Source: Fibrobacter sp. UWR2 (GTDB taxonomy: Bacteria; Fibrobacterota; Fibrobacteria; Fibrobacterales; Fibrobacteraceae). Taken from it: 64,000 nt of DNA. A program made the translations under genes and the position numbers. Every line of letters starts with the position of its first letter. Position 1 is the first letter of the stretch. Where the stretch lies: NCBI RefSeq assembly GCF_002210285.1, contig NZ_MWQE01000001.1, positions 248,001-312,000 of the forward strand, written 5' to 3'. The notes beneath the pieces are model-generated. The model was given only the letters and a program-made list of their open reading frames with translations. It searched no databases and was not told the origin of the DNA. Positions 24,099 through 32,658 of the stretch are shown here, piece after piece.

Positions 24099-26060
24099 TT
24101 GGAAAAGAATGATATCAAGCGGATTGCGCTTTTCGCAATCGTTGCCGCCGGTACATCGGCGGCTTTTGCTGCAAATGCCTACATAAACCAGGTTGGGTTC
24201 CGCCCTTCCGACCCCAAGGAAATTTCGCTGGTCGATGCCTCTGGCAATGTCGAGATTGTAAACGCATCGGGCCAGACCGTGCTTACGGTGACTCCAAGCG
24301 CTGCATCTTACTGGGATCCAAGCGGCCAGAATGTTCAGCTTGTAGATATCTCTAAACTGACTGCCGAGGGCAAGTATTCCATCAAGGTGGGCGGGCAGGT
24401 ACTCCGCCAGGATCTGGTGGTCAAGAACAACACCTTCGCCGATGTCTACAAGGCGGCCATCAAGTGGTTCTACTACCAGCGTGCATCGATGGCGTTGGAA
24501 TCCAGTTATGCGGGGCAGTGGAGCCGTGCGGCGGGCCACACGAACGCGACGGTTGAACTTCACAATTCTGCGGGTTCGGGCACCATCAATTCGACCAAGG
24601 GCTGGTACGATGCCGGCGACTACGGCCGCTATATCGTGAATTCGGGCATTACCACCTACACGCTCCTCTCGCTTTACGAACATTTCCCGGACTTTTTCAA
24701 GATGGCCAAGTGGAATATCCCTGCTGAGGGCAGCCTCCCGGACCTGCTCGCCGAAATCAAGTGGAATCTAGACTGGATGCTCACCATGCAGGCGTCTGAC
24801 GGCACCGTTTACCACAAACTGACATCGCTCGGGTTCCCGGGCGACGTGATGCCCGCGCAGGATAACCTGAAGCTTTACGTTATCGGCAAGAGCGCCGAGG
24901 CCGCTTTTGACTTTGCTGGCGTGATGGCCTTGGCTTCGCGCGTGTATAAGCCGTTTGATGCGAGTTATGCGAGCAAGTGCCTAGAAGCGGCGAAGAAGGC
25001 CTACTCCTGGGGCTCGAATAACATGAACGTGCACTTTAAGGCGAATCCTTCTGACGTCTCGACGGGCGCTTACGAGGGTTCCGATGCTACCGACGAGAAA
25101 CTTTTTGCGGGTACGGAACTTGCGATTACCACGGGCGATGCATCTTACAAGCAGTCGGGCACTTCGCCGTATGTCTCGTGGTGGGGCGGAATGGATGGAA
25201 TTGCAACTTACGGCAAGGCAACGCATGCGTCCGTATTTAACGATGCAGGCGAAGCCAAGCAGAATATCCTCTCTACGGCCGACGGTTTCGTAGATCGCGC
25301 CAAGTCGGGATTCGGCGTGACGATGGCAAAGGGTGATTTTAACTGGGGCTCCAATTCGTCTGCCGCAAATCAGGGCGTTTGGCTGCTGCATGCCTACTAC
25401 CTCACCGGCAACGAAAAGTATTATACGGCAGCCTTGAAGGCGTTCGATTACCTGCTCGGCAAGAACCCGCTTGACATGTCGTTCGTGACGGGTTATGGCT
25501 CCAAGTCCCCGATGCACCCGCATCACCGTCCGAGTACTTCGGACAACGTAACTGAACCGATTCCCGGCATGCTTGTGGGTGGCCCGCACTCTGGCGGCGA
25601 TGACGTTGGTTCCGCTGCCGAATGGAAGTGTGCCGACTATAGGACGGGACATGTGGCGAAGGATTATACCGATCAGCAGTGCAGTTTCGCAACGAACGAG
25701 GTGGCTATCAACTGGAACGCCCCGCTCGCCTACTTGGCTGGTGCGCTCGAGGCGATTAATGCCGGGTATGCACCCTCGTTTGCGGTGGAAGGTGTCGCAA
25801 GGAAGAATACGGCAACGTCATCCAGTTCTTCGCAGGGGAACCCACCGCAGTTCAGTTCTAGTTCCAGCGTCGTTCCGCAGTCGAGCTCTAGCTCGACAAT
25901 TGTGCCCACGAGCAGTTCGTCTACGACTGCCATACGTGATTTCGGGTACGAGGCCGACTCGGGCAAAGACGCTAGCCCCAAGCTCCGCATGGATGGTCAC
26001 AAGCTGTTTGTCGAGAAAAGCGGCAAGCGCTACGACCTCCGCGGTAACAGACTGCACTAA
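24099..26060 (+). CDS. Secreted GH9 cellulase (endoglucanase)
   Basis: 653 residues starting at TTG 24099: AGAGAGGA (24086-24093) sits five bases upstream, and a signal peptide follows directly (cleavage near AAFAA, residue 24). Residues about 25-105 form the CelD N-terminal Ig-like domain (INQVGFRPSD). The GH9 (alpha/alpha)6 barrel follows: KGWYDAGDYGRY (about 168-178) holds the catalytic base Asp pair, HPHHRPS the substrate His/Arg block, and NEVAINWNAPLAYLAGAL the acid Glu (about residue 533). A serine-rich linker and a short tail (LRMDGHKLFVEK) close the protein. GH9 enzymes hydrolyse beta-1,4-glucan. Confidence 0.92.
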   Translation: MEKNDIKRIALFAIVAAGTSAAFAANAYINQVGFRPSDPKEISLVDASGNVEIVNASGQTVLTVTPSAASYWDPSGQNVQLVDISKLTAEGKYSIKVGGQVLRQDLVVKNNTFADVYKAAIKWFYYQRASMALESSYAGQWSRAAGHTNATVELHNSAGSGTINSTKGWYDAGDYGRYIVNSGITTYTLLSLYEHFPDFFKMAKWNIPAEGSLPDLLAEIKWNLDWMLTMQASDGTVYHKLTSLGFPGDVMPAQDNLKLYVIGKSAEAAFDFAGVMALASRVYKPFDASYASKCLEAAKKAYSWGSNNMNVHFKANPSDVSTGAYEGSDATDEKLFAGTELAITTGDASYKQSGTSPYVSWWGGMDGIATYGKATHASVFNDAGEAKQNILSTADGFVDRAKSGFGVTMAKGDFNWGSNSSAANQGVWLLHAYYLTGNEKYYTAALKAFDYLLGKNPLDMSFVTGYGSKSPMHPHHRPSTSDNVTEPIPGMLVGGPHSGGDDVGSAAEWKCADYRTGHVAKDYTDQQCSFATNEVAINWNAPLAYLAGALEAINAGYAPSFAVEGVARKNTATSSSSSQGNPPQFSSSSSVVPQSSSSSTIVPTSSSSTTAIRDFGYEADSGKDASPKLRMDGHKLFVEKSGKRYDLRGNRLH

Positions 26061-26068
26061 TCCGCATT

Positions 26069-26146
26069 GTCATCCCTGACTTCTCTGTAATGTCATCCCC
26101 TGTCATCCTGGAGCCACGCAGTGGCGATAGGACCTGCCGGGGATCT
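26069..26146. repeat. Cluster of GTCATCC intergenic repeats
   Basis: GTCATCC occurs at 26069, 26092 and 26102. The last copy continues to GGGGATCT at 26139-26146 and contains the small hairpin GCCAC-GCA-GTGGC (26113-26125). It shares its ends with the 8223-8266 element. Confidence 0.55.
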
Positions 26147-26171
26147 TTGTTTTTTACTACATTGTCCCTTG

Positions 26172-27551
26172 ATGGAAAGTATTTTTAGTAATGTACTGAT
26201 GTTTGTGCTGGGCCTAGTGGCGCTCAGCTTTCTTGTGACGATTCACGAGCTCGGCCATTTTCTGGTCGCGAAGTGGAACAACGTCAAGGTGAACACGTTC
26301 AGCATCGGTTTCGGCAAGAAGTTAATCCGCTACAGGCGTGGCGAGACGGAATACTGCATTTCGGCAATTCCTTTCGGTGGATATGTGGCCATGGCGGGCG
26401 AGAATCCGGACACGCTCGAGGAGGGCGAGGTCCCTGACGAACGTGATTTCGTGGCGAAGTCCGTGGGCGCTCGCGCGGCGATTGCTTTCGCGGGCCCGTT
26501 CATCAATATCGTGTTTGCGTTCGTACTTTTGATGGTGCTCTACATGGTGGGAGTGCAGGAACCTGCGACGAACGAGCTCATCGTGGGCTTTGTTGGGAAG
26601 GATTCTCCGGCGGCAGCGGCAGGCATCCAGCCGGGCGATACCATTACCGAAATGAACGGTAAGCCGACGCAGGGCTGGGACGATTTCCGCGAGCAGATAG
26701 GCGTGAGCCTCGGTGCTAGCGTTCCCCTCACGGTGCATCGCGGCGGTGAACCGCTGACGCTTACTGTCGTTCCCGAAGAACTTGTAATACCGGCGCAGGA
26801 TTCCACCGGTTCCGAAATCGCGATGGGCATTGGCGACATTGGCATTTACCCGCGCAACCGCGTCATTGTGCGCGTTCCGCCTGTAGAAGGTTCCGCCGCG
26901 GCGAATGCGGGAATCCTCCAGAACGATACGATTTTTGAAATCAACGGCGAGCACATTTCCCGCTATGAGGAAGTCGTGCGCATTATCGACGGAAGCAAGG
27001 GCGAAACCGTCAACGTGACCGTCATCCGCAATGGTGACACTCTTACCAAGCCGCTTACTCCTGTATTCAACGAGGAATACAAGCGTTACATGGTCGGCAT
27101 CCAGATGGGCTACGTGCTCTTCCGCGAAACGAAGATTGTACGCCGTGGCCCAGTGGAAGCGTTCACCAAGACGTGCGCCACCAGCTGGAAAATGACGACG
27201 AGTATTTTCCGTTACTTCAAGCGCATGTTCCAGGGCCAGGTGAAGGTCGATGCGTTCTCGGGTCCGGTCTCCATTGTCGCCGTGATGGGCAACGTCTGGA
27301 TGAGCGGTTTCCAGGAATTCCTGATGCTGCTTGCCCTTATCAGCATCAACTTGGGCGTGATGAACCTGCTCCCGCTCGCGATTACCGACGGCGGCCTTTT
27401 GATGTTCCTCGGAATCGAGAAGCTGCGCGGCAAGCCACTTTCCACCAAGACGCAGAGCATTATTCAGAACGTCGCTGCAGCATTCTTCATCAGCTTCTTC
27501 GTGTTCATCACGATTCTTGACTTCGGCAAGCTTTCGCTGTTCCTGAAGTGA
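26172..27551 (+). CDS. rseP: RseP-type site-2 zinc metalloprotease
   Basis: Intramembrane protease (M50B) that cuts anti-sigma factors or signal-peptide remnants. 459 residues from ATG 26172; an ORF start at 26121 lies inside the upstream repeat. The zinc site HELGH is at residues 25-29 in the first membrane span. Two PDZ domains follow (about 130-200 and 220-300). The second active-site motif reads NLLPLAITDGG, keeping the key Asp but with Thr replacing the usual Leu of LDG. Usually adjacent to dxr; here two secreted hydrolase genes intervene. Confidence 0.93.
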   Translation: MESIFSNVLMFVLGLVALSFLVTIHELGHFLVAKWNNVKVNTFSIGFGKKLIRYRRGETEYCISAIPFGGYVAMAGENPDTLEEGEVPDERDFVAKSVGARAAIAFAGPFINIVFAFVLLMVLYMVGVQEPATNELIVGFVGKDSPAAAAGIQPGDTITEMNGKPTQGWDDFREQIGVSLGASVPLTVHRGGEPLTLTVVPEELVIPAQDSTGSEIAMGIGDIGIYPRNRVIVRVPPVEGSAAANAGILQNDTIFEINGEHISRYEEVVRIIDGSKGETVNVTVIRNGDTLTKPLTPVFNEEYKRYMVGIQMGYVLFRETKIVRRGPVEAFTKTCATSWKMTTSIFRYFKRMFQGQVKVDAFSGPVSIVAVMGNVWMSGFQEFLMLLALISINLGVMNLLPLAITDGGLLMFLGIEKLRGKPLSTKTQSIIQNVAAAFFISFFVFITILDFGKLSLFLK

Positions 27552-28884
27552 AACGCTTAATATTGTAGAAATATATTCCCATGATAACCGCAATCGTGAT
27601 GACCCAGCTGATGGGGTAGACGACCATCAGTGAGGCGAACGAGTTGTACCTGGGGAACACAAAAATCACCCAGAGGATGCGGATGCCGCAAACGCCTGCC
27701 ATGCAGGTGAGAGCTGGCGGTAGCGACTTGCCCATTCCAGAAAGTGCACCCGAAAATACGTCCAGGAAGACGTTGATGGCGAGGAGCCCGACCACTACGT
27801 ACATGCGGATGGTCGCGATTTCGATGATATCGTTATTAGACGTGAATACGCTCAGCATGGGCCTTGCGAAAATACAGCAGAGCGCGCTCAACACGATGGT
27901 GGACGAACACCCGAGCAAGAGAGCCCAACGGACCGTGCGGCGGCAACGTTCCATATTTTTTGCCCCGAAGTTTTGCCCCACGAAGGTCACGCAAGCCTGC
28001 GAGAACGAACTTAGCCAGTAATATACGACGAATTCGTAATTGAGGGCGATGGACGATGCTGCCACTGTCGCGGAGCCCAGGCTGTTGATAGCCGATTGCA
28101 GGCACACGTTGCTGAACGAGAATACGACGCCGCGGAGTCCCGTCGGGATTCCCACGCGCAATATGCGGCTCAGGAAGAAGGGCGTCACGCGCAACTTCCA
28201 GAATTCCAGCTTGAAGGGACCCACCTCGTGCATGAGCATGTAGAACAAGGTGATTCCGCTGATGACGTTGGCGATGACGGTTGCAATGGCTACGCCCGAT
28301 ACGCCCATGTCAAAGCCAGCTACTAGAATCAAGTTTAGCGCCACGTTCACGGCTCCCGCCACCATGAGCACGTAAAGCGGCCGCTTTGTATCGCCCTTGC
28401 TGCGCAGAATGGCTGCGACAAAGTTGTAGATCATCACGAAGGGCATCCCGGCAAAGTAGATTTGCAGGTAGCGCACCGCCAAGTCCAGGATGTCGGCTGG
28501 CGTTGAAATCAGTTCGAGAATCGGCCTTGCAAAAAAGATGCCTACAAACGAGAGCAATATCCCGCTAAAGAACGCTATCATCACCGACGTGTGGACACTG
28601 CGGGTTACGGAGCGGTAACTGCGCGCGCCGATGGAATTGGCCACCACTACGTTCGCGCCTACGGAAATCCCGACGAACAGGTTGATGAGCATGTTGATGA
28701 CGAACGTGTTCGCGCCGACGGCCGCCAGTGCCTTGTCGCCCGCGAACTGCCCCACTACGGCGACATCTGCCAGGTTGAACATCTGCTGGAAAATGCTGCT
28801 CAGGGCAATAGGGATGGCAAACCTCAGGATTTTTCTCCCGAGGGGCCCGTTCAGCATATCTATGTTCGTCTTTGCCGCCGTCAT
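27508..28884 (-). CDS. MATE-family multidrug/Na+ antiporter
   Basis: 458 residues, about twelve hydrophobic spans. The N-terminus LNGPLGRKILRFAIPIALSSIFQQMFNLADVAVVGQF is a classic MATE opening (two more landmark loops: GIPTGLRG and GSATVAASSIAL). It would export cationic drugs or metabolites using Na+ or H+. The start is the ATG at 28884 with AAGG upstream. Its last 44 bases overlap the end of rseP on the opposite strand, a convergent antisense overlap. It is divergent from the flavodoxin gene. Confidence 0.88.
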   Translation of the reverse strand: MTAAKTNIDMLNGPLGRKILRFAIPIALSSIFQQMFNLADVAVVGQFAGDKALAAVGANTFVINMLINLFVGISVGANVVVANSIGARSYRSVTRSVHTSVMIAFFSGILLSFVGIFFARPILELISTPADILDLAVRYLQIYFAGMPFVMIYNFVAAILRSKGDTKRPLYVLMVAGAVNVALNLILVAGFDMGVSGVAIATVIANVISGITLFYMLMHEVGPFKLEFWKLRVTPFFLSRILRVGIPTGLRGVVFSFSNVCLQSAINSLGSATVAASSIALNYEFVVYYWLSSFSQACVTFVGQNFGAKNMERCRRTVRWALLLGCSSTIVLSALCCIFARPMLSVFTSNNDIIEIATIRMYVVVGLLAINVFLDVFSGALSGMGKSLPPALTCMAGVCGIRILWVIFVFPRYNSFASLMVVYPISWVITIAVIMGIYFYNIKRFTSGTAKACRSQES

Positions 28885-28951
28885 GCAGTACCTTGAAAAC
28901 GGGCGTAAATTTAGTTTTTTAAATTGTGGGAACAGAAAGGATTGTATTTCG

Positions 28952-29473
28952 ATGAACTCTATTATCATCTACGGGAGCCGTTATGGCTCGACAAAACGCT
29001 ACGCCGAACGCCTCGCTGAAATCGCGGGGCTCAAGGCCGTTTTCTACACCGACGTGAAGAACGTTGCCGATTATGACCGCGTCGTCTATCTGGGCGCCCT
29101 CTGCGCAGGTGGCGTCATGGGCCTCAAGAAAACGGTTTGCGGCCTCTCTGCAAATCAGGAACTGTTTGTTGCGACCGTCGGTCTCGCCGATCCGACCGAT
29201 GCCGAAAACGTCAACCATATCAGGGGCTGCATCAAGAAGCAGGTTCCCGCATCGCATTACGACGAAAGCAAAATCTTCCACCTTCGCGGCGCCATCGATT
29301 ACACCAAACTCGGCCTGAAGCATCGAATCATGATGAAGCTCCTGTATTCAAAGGTCTTGAAAATTCCCGAAGCGGAGCGTAACGCCGAAGTCCGCGCCCT
29401 CATCGCCACCTACGGCAAGCAAGTGGACTTCGTGAATCTCGATACCCTGGAACCGATTGTCAAGGCGCTGTAA
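28952..29473 (+). CDS. Flavodoxin-domain protein
   Basis: 173 residues. It opens SIIIYGSRYGSTKRYAERLAE, the flavodoxin FMN phosphate loop, and continues with YDRVVYLGALCAGG. Distant relatives include HemG-type protoporphyrinogen oxidase, but this is too general to name. Likely an FMN electron carrier or quinone/porphyrin-linked reductase. The ATG at 28952 is preferred: the frame upstream runs through the MATE gene antisense. It begins an accessory run of small genes on the plus strand. Confidence 0.75.
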   Translation: MNSIIIYGSRYGSTKRYAERLAEIAGLKAVFYTDVKNVADYDRVVYLGALCAGGVMGLKKTVCGLSANQELFVATVGLADPTDAENVNHIRGCIKKQVPASHYDESKIFHLRGAIDYTKLGLKHRIMMKLLYSKVLKIPEAERNAEVRALIATYGKQVDFVNLDTLEPIVKAL

Positions 29474-29474
29474 A

Positions 29475-30026
29475 ATGGGCCACCAAGTGATGGAAACAGA
29501 ACGATTCATATTGCGCCACTGGCAAGAAAGCGATGCCGCGGCGTTGTTCAAATATGCGAGCGACCCGGAAGTGGGGCCGCGTGCAGGTTGGCCTCCGCAC
29601 AAGTCCGTAGAAGAAAGCCAGGAAATCATCCGCACCATTTTCAGCGGGGAAGGAATGTGGGCCGTCATCTGGAAAGAGACGAATGAAGCCATCGGTTGCG
29701 TTGGCTATCTGCCGTCAACCGCTTCGAACTTGAAAATTGCGGAAACCGAATGCGAAGTGGGCTACTGGATTGCCCGCCCGTATTGGGGAAAGGGAATTTG
29801 CACCGAAGCGATGAAGTTGGTGGTAGACTACTGCATTCGCGTGAAAGGCTTTACCACTCTTTGGGGCGACTACTTTCTCGACAATCCGTCATCGGGCCGC
29901 GTGATGGAAAAATGCGGGTTCGTCGATACCGGCAAAGAAACGTTGTGCCCAAGCCTTGTCGTGGGTGCCGACCGCCCCGTAAGAGTAATGAAACTGGAAG
30001 CAAGCCACAAAACAATTAAACAGTAA
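29475..30026 (+). CDS. GNAT acetyltransferase, RimJ/RimL-like
   Basis: 183 residues. METERFILRHWQESDAAALFKYASDPEVG is the typical start of the Acetyltransf_3 family; an alternative ATG at 29490 gives exactly this start. IARPYWGKGICTEAM is the acetyl-CoA pyrophosphate loop (Q/R-x-x-G-x-G/A), and N-P-S-S-G-R-V-M-E-K-C-G-F is the conserved end. It transfers an acetyl group to an amine, perhaps a protein N-terminus or small molecule. It starts one base after the flavodoxin stop. Confidence 0.85.
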   Translation: MGHQVMETERFILRHWQESDAAALFKYASDPEVGPRAGWPPHKSVEESQEIIRTIFSGEGMWAVIWKETNEAIGCVGYLPSTASNLKIAETECEVGYWIARPYWGKGICTEAMKLVVDYCIRVKGFTTLWGDYFLDNPSSGRVMEKCGFVDTGKETLCPSLVVGADRPVRVMKLEASHKTIKQ

Positions 30027-30032
30027 TTCATC

Positions 30033-30656
30033 ATGGCAAAAGAAATCGATCCGAAAAGCACCACTAGAGCAATGGCGTTCAAACTTTGGATGCAAGCTCC
30101 GAATCCGATGGTGACATTCTTCAAAACATTGAACGTCACAAGGCTTGTAAAGGTCAGCAAGAAACGCGGCCTGAAATTCAACATGCTTATGGATTACTGC
30201 ATCGGCAAGGCGGCTGCGAGCGTTAAGGAATTTTATATGCTTCCGGTAAACGGCAAGTTGATGCAATACGATTCCATTGCGGTCAATACAATCGTCAAGA
30301 ACAGCAAAGGCGAAGTCAGTTCTTGCGACATTCCGTTTTCCGAGGACTTGGCAACATTCAACCGCGATTACCTCAAGTACACAAAAATCGTAGCGGAAAG
30401 TTGTGAGGATTGGGACTTGTCCGAGAACAGCATGGTCATCGGCACGTCGGCTATTATCGATACCGAAATCGATGGCGCTGTCGGCATGAATTCCGGCATT
30501 TTCAACAACCCGTTTATGATTTGGGGCCGTTTCAGGCGAAAACTTTTCCGCTATGAATTGCCGGTTTCGTTCCAGTTCCACCACACGCAAATGGATGGAG
30601 CTCACGCCGGGAAGTTCCTCGCGAACTTGCAAAAAGCCATTGACGACCTACGCTAA
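30033..30656 (+). CDS. CatA-like (chloramphenicol acetyltransferase fold) protein
   Basis: 207 residues, near the 215 of type A CAT. The motif FQFHHTQMDGAHAGKFL carries the catalytic H-x-x-x-D-G, and N-terminal R-L-V-K-V-S-K-K and FNMLMDYCIGKAA match the fold. True chloramphenicol resistance enzymes have a fuller set of conserved residues, so this may acetylate another substrate. It follows the GNAT gene by 6 bases. AAA predominates over AAG for lysine, unlike the ribosomal genes in this window. Confidence 0.72.
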   Translation: MAKEIDPKSTTRAMAFKLWMQAPNPMVTFFKTLNVTRLVKVSKKRGLKFNMLMDYCIGKAAASVKEFYMLPVNGKLMQYDSIAVNTIVKNSKGEVSSCDIPFSEDLATFNRDYLKYTKIVAESCEDWDLSENSMVIGTSAIIDTEIDGAVGMNSGIFNNPFMIWGRFRRKLFRYELPVSFQFHHTQMDGAHAGKFLANLQKAIDDLR

Positions 30657-30687
30657 AAAACGGTGACATTTTTTTTTGCGGAATCCC

Positions 30688-30716
30688 TTGACGAATCGTT
30701 TTTATTAGTGTACATT
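30688..30716 (+). promoter_or_regulatory. Promoter of the DUF3795-GyrI-zinc ribbon operon
   Basis: TTGACG (30688-30693), 17-base spacer, TACATT (30711-30716). The spacing is ideal and the -10 equals that proposed for rpsB. The gene starts 22 bases downstream. Confidence 0.65.
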
Positions 30717-30738
30717 TGAGCAAAAGCGGAGAACGATT

Positions 30739-31032
30739 ATGACGAATAATGCTATTATCAGCTGCTGCGGCTCCGATTGCAGCGTATGCTATTGCTATGG
30801 AAAGATGTGCCAGGGATGCAATGCCTCATGCGGCAAAGTCTTCCATTGCCCCGAAGGCGAGGAATGCGCTATTTATCACTGCTGTGTTACGAAGAATGGC
30901 TATAAATCCTGCGGCGAATGCGACAAACTCCCGTGCGACATTATTCTCGGCACGAGAGATCCGAAGATGACTGAAGAAGAATTCATGAAGAGTGTGGAAG
31001 AAAGAGTAAACCGTCTTAAAGGGAATAAATAA
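30739..31032 (+). CDS. DUF3795 cysteine-rich protein
   Basis: 97 residues with 16 cysteines, arranged as CCGSDCSVCYCYGKMCQGC and later CGECDKLPC, matching the DUF3795 pattern. These are probably metal-binding (zinc or iron-sulfur) sites; function unknown. First gene of a three-gene operon with short gaps. GGAG before the ATG. Confidence 0.8.
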   Translation: MTNNAIISCCGSDCSVCYCYGKMCQGCNASCGKVFHCPEGEECAIYHCCVTKNGYKSCGECDKLPCDIILGTRDPKMTEEEFMKSVEERVNRLKGNK

Positions 31033-31033
31033 G

Positions 31034-31666
31034 ATGCCCTTTGACTTCAAGAAAGAATACAAAGAATTCTACATGCCGAAAGGCAAGCCGGAAATTGTCA
31101 CCGTTCCGGCGATGAACTATATCGCTGTCCGTGGTAGCGGCAACCCGAATGAAGAAGGCGGTGACTACAAGAAGTCAATTGAACTTCTGTACGGAATCGC
31201 ATACACGATTAAGATGAGTAAAAAGGGTGACCACAAAATCGAAGGTTACTTTGATTACGTGGTGCCACCGCTTGAAGGATTCTGGTGGCAGGACGACGTT
31301 GACGGAATCGATTACAGCCACAAGGAAAATTTCCAGTGGATTTCTGTCATCAGGCTCCCTGACTTTGTTACCAAAGCCGATTTTGATTGGGCTGTTGACG
31401 AGGCGACCCGCAAAAAGAAAATGGACTTTTCGAAAGTCGAATTTCTAGAAATCGAGGAAGGGCTTTGCGTACAGTGCATGCATTCCGGCTCGTACGACGA
31501 CGAACCCGCGTCAATCGCTGCAATGGACAAGTTTATCGCCGACAACGGTTACGAAAATGACATCTCGGACACGAGGCGTCATCACGAGATTTACCTCTCC
31601 GACGCGCGCAAAGTCGCCCCGGAAAAGTTGAAAACAGTCATCCGCCACCCGATAAAGAAGAAATAA
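31034..31666 (+). CDS. GyrI-like small-molecule-binding domain protein
   Basis: 210 residues. It opens FDFKKEYKEFYMPKGKPEIVTVPAMNYIAVRGSGNPN, the start of the stand-alone GyrI-like family related to the effector domain of AraC/MerR-type drug regulators. No DNA-binding domain is attached. It may bind or hydrolyse small hydrophobic compounds. It starts one base after the DUF3795 stop. Confidence 0.82.
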   Translation: MPFDFKKEYKEFYMPKGKPEIVTVPAMNYIAVRGSGNPNEEGGDYKKSIELLYGIAYTIKMSKKGDHKIEGYFDYVVPPLEGFWWQDDVDGIDYSHKENFQWISVIRLPDFVTKADFDWAVDEATRKKKMDFSKVEFLEIEEGLCVQCMHSGSYDDEPASIAAMDKFIADNGYENDISDTRRHHEIYLSDARKVAPEKLKTVIRHPIKKK

Positions 31667-31677
31667 AAGGAGGACCT

Positions 31678-32265
31678 ATGGAAATGAAATTTTGTCAAAG
31701 CTGCGGAATGCCGCTCACGCCGGAAATCTTGGGCACCAACGCCGACGGCAGCAAGAGCGAAGAATACTGCATCTACTGCTATAAAGACGGTGCCTTCACC
31801 GGCGACTTCAATATGGAACAGATGGTCGAATTCTGCTCGCAGTTCGTTGATGAATTCAACAAGAATACAGGCAAGAGCCTCACCCGCGAAGAATACAAGG
31901 CGGAGCTGCGCAAGTACTTCCCGACACTCAAACGCTGGCGACTTCCGGCAGACCAATTGCCGCATGCCACCTCGCCCATGAAGCAGAAGTTCATCGAAGA
32001 GGTAAACGCGCTTAATATCAAGGACATGCCGAAAATCGACAACCTCTTTGTGCTGCAGGGCTCGTTCATCAATCAGGAATACAAGATCAACGGCAACACC
32101 GTCAAGCTCCTGGACGATAACGCAAGCTACTGGGGCAACCAAGTCGAAAAAATTGGTGCCGAAGGCCGCTGCTTCGGAATCGCCTGCGACGAACGCTATA
32201 TTCTCGTGAGCGAATACGGCAAAAACGGAGCTGATGCCGAAATTGTCGTATTCAAGAAACGGTAA
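31678..32265 (+). CDS. Putative zinc-ribbon protein (Zn_ribbon_2 family)
   Basis: 195 residues. FCQSCGMPLTPE and YCIYCYKDGAFTGDFNMEQMVE form the treble-clef zinc ribbon (C-x2-C ... C-x2-C) followed by the helical part of the family. The C-terminal 75 residues (GSFINQEYKINGN onward) look like a second domain, not recognised. Strong AGGAGG before the ATG. It ends the operon begun at 30739. Related proteins in Firmicutes and Bacteroides lie next to GyrI-like genes, as here. Confidence 0.75.
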   Translation: MEMKFCQSCGMPLTPEILGTNADGSKSEEYCIYCYKDGAFTGDFNMEQMVEFCSQFVDEFNKNTGKSLTREEYKAELRKYFPTLKRWRLPADQLPHATSPMKQKFIEEVNALNIKDMPKIDNLFVLQGSFINQEYKINGNTVKLLDDNASYWGNQVEKIGAEGRCFGIACDERYILVSEYGKNGADAEIVVFKKR

Positions 32266-32276
32266 TGTTTAAGATA

Positions 32277-32522
32277 TTACGCTTCTTTCCCGAGAACGGC
32301 GCGGGCGAGCTGGTCGGCGCATGAAGTCGGCTTCCCGCCGCAGGTGTTGCCCAAGAGCTTTGCCGCAATATCTTCGGCGCGCATGCCTTCGCAGAGTTTC
32401 GCAATCGCCTTCAGGTTGCCGTTACATCCGCCCGTAAAGCGGATGTTCCTGATTTTGTCTCCGTCGCGCGTGAATTGGATTGTCGTCGCGCAAACGCCTC
32501 TAGTCTTGAAAGTCTCTTCCAT
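32277..32522 (-). CDS. TSCPD domain protein (TIGR03905-like)
   Basis: 81 residues from the ATG at 32522; an upstream ATG at 32612 would add 30 residues not seen in this short family. FKTRGVCATTIQF, IRFTGGCNGN and GKPTSCADQLARA match the TSCPD domain, named for the conserved T-S-C-A-D core. The domain also occurs at the C-terminus of class II ribonucleotide reductase; stand-alone copies have unknown roles. Convergent with the zinc-ribbon gene. No clear ribosome-binding site for either start. Confidence 0.78.
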   Translation of the reverse strand: MEETFKTRGVCATTIQFTRDGDKIRNIRFTGGCNGNLKAIAKLCEGMRAEDIAAKLLGNTCGGKPTSCADQLARAVLGKEA

Positions 32523-32658
32523 ACGTGTCTCGGGGTTGAATGTCTGCCTTAAATATACAATGATTCCCGATAAAAGCGCAGAATGTTCTGATGGAAATAA
32601 GCCTGTATTCATCTGTGTTTTTTAAATTATGTTATATCAAAATCAGGAGAGAACAATT

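Noticed and set aside
27508-28968. MATE start at 28968
   Set aside because: The added 28 residues are not MATE-like and overlap the flavodoxin start; ATG 28884 fits the family.
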